In this document: positions 4,004 to 7,608 of the stretch, piece by piece
Numbering within the stretch: position 1 is the first letter of the stretch
Layout: each line of letters opens with the position of its first letter
Assembly (NCBI GenBank): GCA_009885595.1
Contig: VFKJ01001154.1
Coordinates: forward strand, 1 to 7,608
Length of the DNA: 7,608 bases
Direction of reading: 5' to 3'
Source: Myxococcales bacterium
Lineage (GTDB): Bacteria > Myxococcota > Myxococcia > Myxococcales > Myxococcaceae
Notes under the pieces: generated by a model
The model's input: the letters and a program-made list of their open reading frames with translations, nothing else
Database searches by the model: none
Told to the model about the DNA's origin: nothing
Position numbers and translations under genes: made by a program

Positions 4004-6352
4004 ATGCGGGCTCGCGGACCAGCGATCGTCGTGTGCGCGCTGATCGCGGCGATCGCCTCGGCCCAGCCCGCGGAGGAAATCGCCCCTCACCCCGACCCTC
4101 TCCCCGCTGCGCAGGGAGAGGGAGTTCTGGCGGGCACCATCGAGTCGCGCGGCACCCGCGTGCCCATTCCGCTCGCCTCGGTGCTCGACGCGGACGGCGG
4201 CGTGCTCGCGCAGTCCGACGCCGAGGGCCGCTTCACGGAGACGCTGCCGCCCGGCGCGCACCAGCTCACGCTGCGGGCCTCGGGCCACCAGAAGCTCACC
4301 GTCACCGAGACGCTCGTCGCCTCTACGCGCCTCGAGGTGCGCTACCGGCTCGAGCGCAACGACGTCAGCTACGAGACGGTGGTGCGCGCGCGGCGCGACG
4401 AAGGGCCCTCGCGCATCGAGCTCTCGCGCGTCGAGCTGCAGGAAGTCGCCGGCACCCAGGGCGATCCCTTCCGCGTCACCATGCTGCTCCCCGGGGTGGC
4501 GGCGATCGCCTCGGGCCTCTCGTACCCGGTGGTGCGCGGCTCGCAGCCCGCCGCCACCGGCTTCTTCCTCGACGGCGTGCGCCTGCCGCAGCTCTACCAC
4601 CTGCTCGCCGGGCCCGCGGTGGTGCACCCCGACTTCATCGAGCGGGTCGACTTCTTCCCGGGCGTGCTCCCCGCGCGCTACGGGCGGCTGCTGGGGGGCG
4701 TCATCGACGGGCGCATCGCCAGGCCCGCCGCGGGCGTGAAGGTGACGGCGTCGCTCGACCTGCTCAACGCCGGCGCCTTCGTGTCCGTGCCCATCGAGCC
4801 GCTGCACCTGCACCTCACCGCCGCCGGCCGCGTCAGCTACGCCGGGCCCATCGCGGCGGCGGTGACCAAGTCGGTCTTCGATTCCACCCCTGAGCTGCCG
4901 CGCCCCACCCCGGTGGTGAACTTCGCCGACTACCAGGGCCGCCTCGAGTGGACTTCTCCCGCGGGCAAGCTGCGGCTGCTCGTGCTGGGCGTGGTGGACG
5001 AGGCCGGCGTGCGCGAAGACGGGCCCGGCACCTTCACCGCCATCCTCACCTCGAACTTTCACCGCGCGGATCTCGCCTGGCGCCAGAGCGCGCACGGCGG
5101 CACCCTGGAGCTCGGTGTGCTCGCCGGCACCGAGCGCCTCGGGTTGCTGGGCGAGCGCGGGGGCGCCACCTTCGGCCAGTTCCTGATGACCCGGCAGGCG
5201 GTGCAGGGGCGGGCGCGGTGGCAGGGCGCGCTCTCTGAAACGGTGCAGTTGGAGTTCGGCCTCGAGGGCGAGCGGCAGGCCACCTCGTTCGCCATCGATC
5301 GCAACCCCTCGGCCACCACGGGCGCCGCGGCGAGCTTCCGGGAGCCTGAGACCAACGGCGCGCTGGTGGGCGCCTTCGCCGAGGCCGCGTGGAAGTACGG
5401 GCGCTGGTCAGGGCAGCTCGGCTTCCGCCTCGACGGCTACTTCCTGGACTACGGGCCCGCACGCGTGGGCCCCGAGCCGCGCGCGGTGCTGCGCTACACG
5501 CTCACCGAAGACGTGGGCCTGCGCGTCGCCGGCGCGCTGGTGCACCAGGCGCCCACCGTGCTGCTCAACCTGCCGGTGACCGACCTCGCGGGGCTGCGCG
5601 ATGGGCTGCAGCAGGCGGTGAAGGTCGAGGCCGGCGTCGACCTGCGGCTGCCCTTCGACTTCGAGGCGTCGGGCTCGGTGTATTGGAATCAGATCACCCG
5701 CCCCGTCGAGTACTCGCTGGAGGACCTGATCAACAACCGCACCCGCCTGGGCGCGACGCGCGCTGATCAGGGCCGGGCGTACGGGCTCGAGGTGATGATC
5801 CGCCGTCGGCCGCAGGGGCGCTGGTTCGGCTGGCTCTCGTACACGTTCCAGCGCAGCGAGCGGTACCGCACCGTCTCCGACTTCGACGATCGCGGCGAGG
5901 TGATCACGATGAAGGGCGCGTGGGTGCCCTTCGAGTTCGACCAGGCGCACGTGCTCCACCTCACCGGCGGAGTGGTGCTGCCCTGGAACATTCACGTGAG
6001 CCTCGGCTTCCACCTCAACACCGGCCGGCCGGAGAGCGGCATCATCAGCAGCCGGGCGATGCGGCCGGGCGTGGAGGGCGGCTCGCTGCTCCCCACCTGG
6101 GTGCCGGAGTCGCTCTCGAATGAGCCTCGGCTGCCCACCTTCGCCCGCCTGGACGCGCGCATCTCGCGCACCTGGGTCTTCGATTCCTTCACGCTCGAGG
6201 GTTTCCTCGACGTGTTCAACGCCAGCGCCAGCGCCGAGGTGCTCGGCTACTCGTACCTGGTGACGCAAACCGGGAACACCCGCACGCTGCAGCGGCAGGC
6301 GTTCTCGTTGCCCATCATTCTCCCGTTCCTCGGAGTGAAGGCGCGTTACTGA
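4004..6352 (+). CDS. TonB-dependent outer-membrane receptor
   Basis: This 782-residue protein is an outer-membrane gated channel for uptake of an unknown ligand, powered by TonB-ExbB-ExbD. A signal peptide (1-20, MRARG then a hydrophobic stretch ending ASA) is followed by a proline-rich segment encoded by a dispersed repeat (27-40). Next comes a carboxypeptidase-regulatory-like domain (about 41-116) with the usual DAEGRFTETLPPGAHQLTLRA pattern. YETVVRA (123-129) is a plausible TonB box. The plug domain (about 135-240) contains GDPFRVTMLLPGVA, PVVRGSQPAATGFFLDGVRLP and FFPGVLPARYGRLLGGVIDGR. The remaining 540 residues are an alternating beta-barrel ending in the aromatic FLGVKARY expected at an outer-membrane C-terminus. 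The ATG at 4004 gives a complete signal peptide, but its ribosome site is weak. No TonB, ExbB or siderophore genes are in the window, so substrate stays open. Confidence 0.93.
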   Translation: MRARGPAIVVCALIAAIASAQPAEEIAPHPDPLPAAQGEGVLAGTIESRGTRVPIPLASVLDADGGVLAQSDAEGRFTETLPPGAHQLTLRASGHQKLTVTETLVASTRLEVRYRLERNDVSYETVVRARRDEGPSRIELSRVELQEVAGTQGDPFRVTMLLPGVAAIASGLSYPVVRGSQPAATGFFLDGVRLPQLYHLLAGPAVVHPDFIERVDFFPGVLPARYGRLLGGVIDGRIARPAAGVKVTASLDLLNAGAFVSVPIEPLHLHLTAAGRVSYAGPIAAAVTKSVFDSTPELPRPTPVVNFADYQGRLEWTSPAGKLRLLVLGVVDEAGVREDGPGTFTAILTSNFHRADLAWRQSAHGGTLELGVLAGTERLGLLGERGGATFGQFLMTRQAVQGRARWQGALSETVQLEFGLEGERQATSFAIDRNPSATTGAAASFREPETNGALVGAFAEAAWKYGRWSGQLGFRLDGYFLDYGPARVGPEPRAVLRYTLTEDVGLRVAGALVHQAPTVLLNLPVTDLAGLRDGLQQAVKVEAGVDLRLPFDFEASGSVYWNQITRPVEYSLEDLINNRTRLGATRADQGRAYGLEVMIRRRPQGRWFGWLSYTFQRSERYRTVSDFDDRGEVITMKGAWVPFEFDQAHVLHLTGGVVLPWNIHVSLGFHLNTGRPESGIISSRAMRPGVEGGSLLPTWVPESLSNEPRLPTFARLDARISRTWVFDSFTLEGFLDVFNASASAEVLGYSYLVTQTGNTRTLQRQAFSLPIILPFLGVKARY
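4082..4122 (+). repeat. REP-like palindromic repeat, copy 2, within coding sequence
   Basis: GCCCCTCACCC (4082-4092) is followed by a perfect nine-base hairpin CCCTCTCCC (4096-4104) / GGGAGAGGG (4114-4122). It is the inverted counterpart of the repeat at 3921-3975 without the small inner hairpin. It is translated in frame as APHPDPLPAAQGEG, residues 27-40 of the receptor, a peptide typical of such repeats when they are read through. It sits between the signal peptide and the first folded domain, where extra residues are likely tolerated. Confidence 0.7.
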
Positions 6353-6360
6353 CGTTCTGA

Positions 6361-7560
6361 TCAATCTGAGGGAGCGGGCCTCAACTGCTCGCTGCAGAAG
6401 GCGAGATCGTCCTCGAAGTCCTTGGCCAGCTGCGCCGCCACCTTCGGGTCTGAGAGCACCAGCGCGCCTTCTTCCATTTCGTCGAGCGAGAGCCGGTCGA
6501 GGTTGATGGACCCCACCACCCCGAGGTGATCGTCGACCAGCATCGTCTTCGAGTGGAGCAGCGAGGGCTGGTACTCGAACACCCGCACGTCGCCCGCGAG
6601 CAGCTTGGGGTAGGTGGCGCGCTGCTCACGCAGCACCTCGGGGTGATCGGTCTGCGGCCCCGCGGCCATCACCCGCACGTCGATCCCCCGCGCGCGCTGC
6701 TCCAGCAGCAGCGCCGTGAGGCCCGGGGAAGGCACGAAGTAGGCGTTCGCGATCCACACCCGGCGCTGCGCCGAGGCGATGATCAGCTGAATGAGCCGAT
6801 CCGCCTTGGTCAGGTGCTCTGACGCCGTGCTGCTGACGAAGCCGGCGCGCGTGAGGCCGCCCGCAGGGAGCCTGGGGAAGTCGGTGGCCGGCAGCAGCGC
6901 GCCACCGGCCTCCTGCCAGTTGTCCGCAAAGGCCTGCTGCATCTCGTTCACCGCGGGGCCGCGCACGACGACGTTGGACTCGCGCCATTGGTCGGGCGCT
7001 CGCCCCTCACCCAGCCACACCTCTTCGATGCCGAACCCGCCGGTGAGGCCCACCCGGCCGTCGATGACGACGATCTTCCGGTGGTTGCGTTTAACGGTCG
7101 GGCCTTTCGCCAGCGGCCTGAACCAGCGCACCTCGCACCCGGCCGCCGTCAGCGCGGGCTGCACCTGGTCCTCGAAGTCGCGGCTGGCCAGCGCGTCGAC
7201 CAGCACCCGGCAGCTCACCCCGGCCTTCGCGCGGGCGGTGATCACCTCCACCAGCCGCTGCGAGGGACCGGTGGGCCGCCAGATGAAGAGCACGATGTTG
7301 ATGCTGTGCCGCGCGGCGGCGAGCTCCTGGGCGAGGCGGTCGAACAGCGCGCCGTTGTTGACCAGCTCGACGCGGTGCCCCGGCGCCAGCCTCACCCCCG
7401 TCGCCTGATAGAGCGCGTTGGAGAAGCCGTCCGGGTCCCCCGGAACTGGGGTGGGGATGCGGTAGGCCGCCGTCCTGGTGTCGCAGGCCAGCAGCAGGGC
7501 GATGCCGAGCACGAGCAGGGGCGCTTTCATTCTCCCCAGAAGACGCATGGGTCGTGCCAT
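6361..7560 (-). CDS. Phospholipase D / cardiolipin synthase-like lipoprotein
   Basis: This 399-residue protein has the two HKD half-sites of the phospholipase D superfamily: NHRKIVVIDGRVGLTGG (H160, K162, D167) and LHSKTMLVDDHLGVVGSIN (H336, K338, D343). Spacing and flanking motifs (FIWRPTGPS near 92-100, QWRESNVVVRGPAV near 191-204) resemble ClsB-type cardiolipin synthases, which join phosphatidyl groups through a phosphohistidine intermediate. Unlike them it has a lipoprotein signal, MKAPLLVLGIALLLAC, with the cysteine at residue 26 and aspartate at +2. In E. coli, aspartate at +2 retains a lipoprotein in the inner membrane. A hydrolytic phospholipase or nuclease role is also possible. The start at 7560 is chosen because AAGGAG lies eight bases upstream; an ATG at 7584 is in frame but has no ribosome site. 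It converges on the receptor gene across 8 bases. Confidence 0.92.
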   Translation of the reverse strand: MARPMRLLGRMKAPLLVLGIALLLACDTRTAAYRIPTPVPGDPDGFSNALYQATGVRLAPGHRVELVNNGALFDRLAQELAAARHSINIVLFIWRPTGPSQRLVEVITARAKAGVSCRVLVDALASRDFEDQVQPALTAAGCEVRWFRPLAKGPTVKRNHRKIVVIDGRVGLTGGFGIEEVWLGEGRAPDQWRESNVVVRGPAVNEMQQAFADNWQEAGGALLPATDFPRLPAGGLTRAGFVSSTASEHLTKADRLIQLIIASAQRRVWIANAYFVPSPGLTALLLEQRARGIDVRVMAAGPQTDHPEVLREQRATYPKLLAGDVRVFEYQPSLLHSKTMLVDDHLGVVGSINLDRLSLDEMEEGALVLSDPKVAAQLAKDFEDDLAFCSEQLRPAPSD

Positions 7561-7568
7561 GCGGCCCT

Positions 7569-7574
7569 CTCCTT
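7569..7574 (-). promoter_or_regulatory. Ribosome binding site of the phospholipase D-like gene
   Basis: On the minus strand AAGGAG lies eight bases before the ATG at 7558-7560. It is the best Shine-Dalgarno in the window and decides this start over the in-frame ATG at 7582-7584, which would place the ribosome site inside the gene. Confidence 0.6.
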
Positions 7575-7608
7575 CGCGCTCCATCGTGATGAAGGGAGCG
7601 ATCGTCGT

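Noticed and set aside
3707..4509. Three GCGATCGC octamers (3707-3714, 4049-4056, 4502-4509), reminiscent of the cyanobacterial HIP1 motif
   Set aside because: Two are within coding sequence and fit common Ala-Ile-Ala codons (GCG ATC GCC). The number is only slightly above what a GC-rich sequence gives.
2053..5095. Long open frames antisense to the DUF4214 gene (2053-3699 and 2741-3817, plus) and to the receptor 5' end (3845-5095, minus)
   Set aside because: They show low-complexity composition and no recognisable domain, while the opposite strand carries DUF4214 and TonB-receptor motifs with proper codon bias.
7589..7608. ATG at 7589 on the plus strand reading MKGAIV to the window edge, possibly a divergent gene
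   Set aside because: Only six complete codons are visible and there is no ribosome site; it cannot be supported from this window.

Overview
The window is very GC-rich and its coding frames strongly prefer G or C at the third codon position. It holds lipoproteins, an N-terminally extended TonB-dependent receptor and a DUF4214 protein. Together these suggest a Myxococcota (myxobacterial) chromosome, an inference from style and families, not from a marker gene. I see no tRNA, rRNA, CRISPR array, transposase or integrase.

Layout: the first 143 bases contain no gene I can support. Three plus-strand genes follow: a small lipoprotein (144-581), a YkgJ-type cysteine-cluster protein (642-1241) and a seven-helix hemolysin III/PAQR membrane protein (1284-1961). 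A 466-base gap (1962-2427) between convergent genes carries a striking pair of near-identical palindromes. A minus-strand gene (2428-3654) encodes a modular DUF4214 protein with an unassigned middle region and an unassigned C-terminal domain. A 349-base divergent intergenic region (3655-4003) is rich in inverted repeats. It leads to a plus-strand TonB-dependent outer-membrane receptor (4004-6352). Only 8 bases separate that gene from a convergent phospholipase D/cardiolipin-synthase-like lipoprotein (6361-7560, minus).

How the genes work together: four of the six proteins look envelope-associated (two lipoproteins, a polytopic membrane protein, an outer-membrane receptor), but nothing ties them into one pathway. 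The first three could be co-transcribed, with gaps of 60 and 42 bases. However, the HlyIII gene has its own operator-like repeats, so even that is uncertain. The most unusual signal is a pair of inverted REP-like GC-rich palindromic repeats. One lies just upstream of the receptor gene. The other lies inside its coding sequence directly after the signal peptide, where it is translated in frame. I find no clear new multi-gene system; the findings are mostly about repeats, start sites and one orphan domain.
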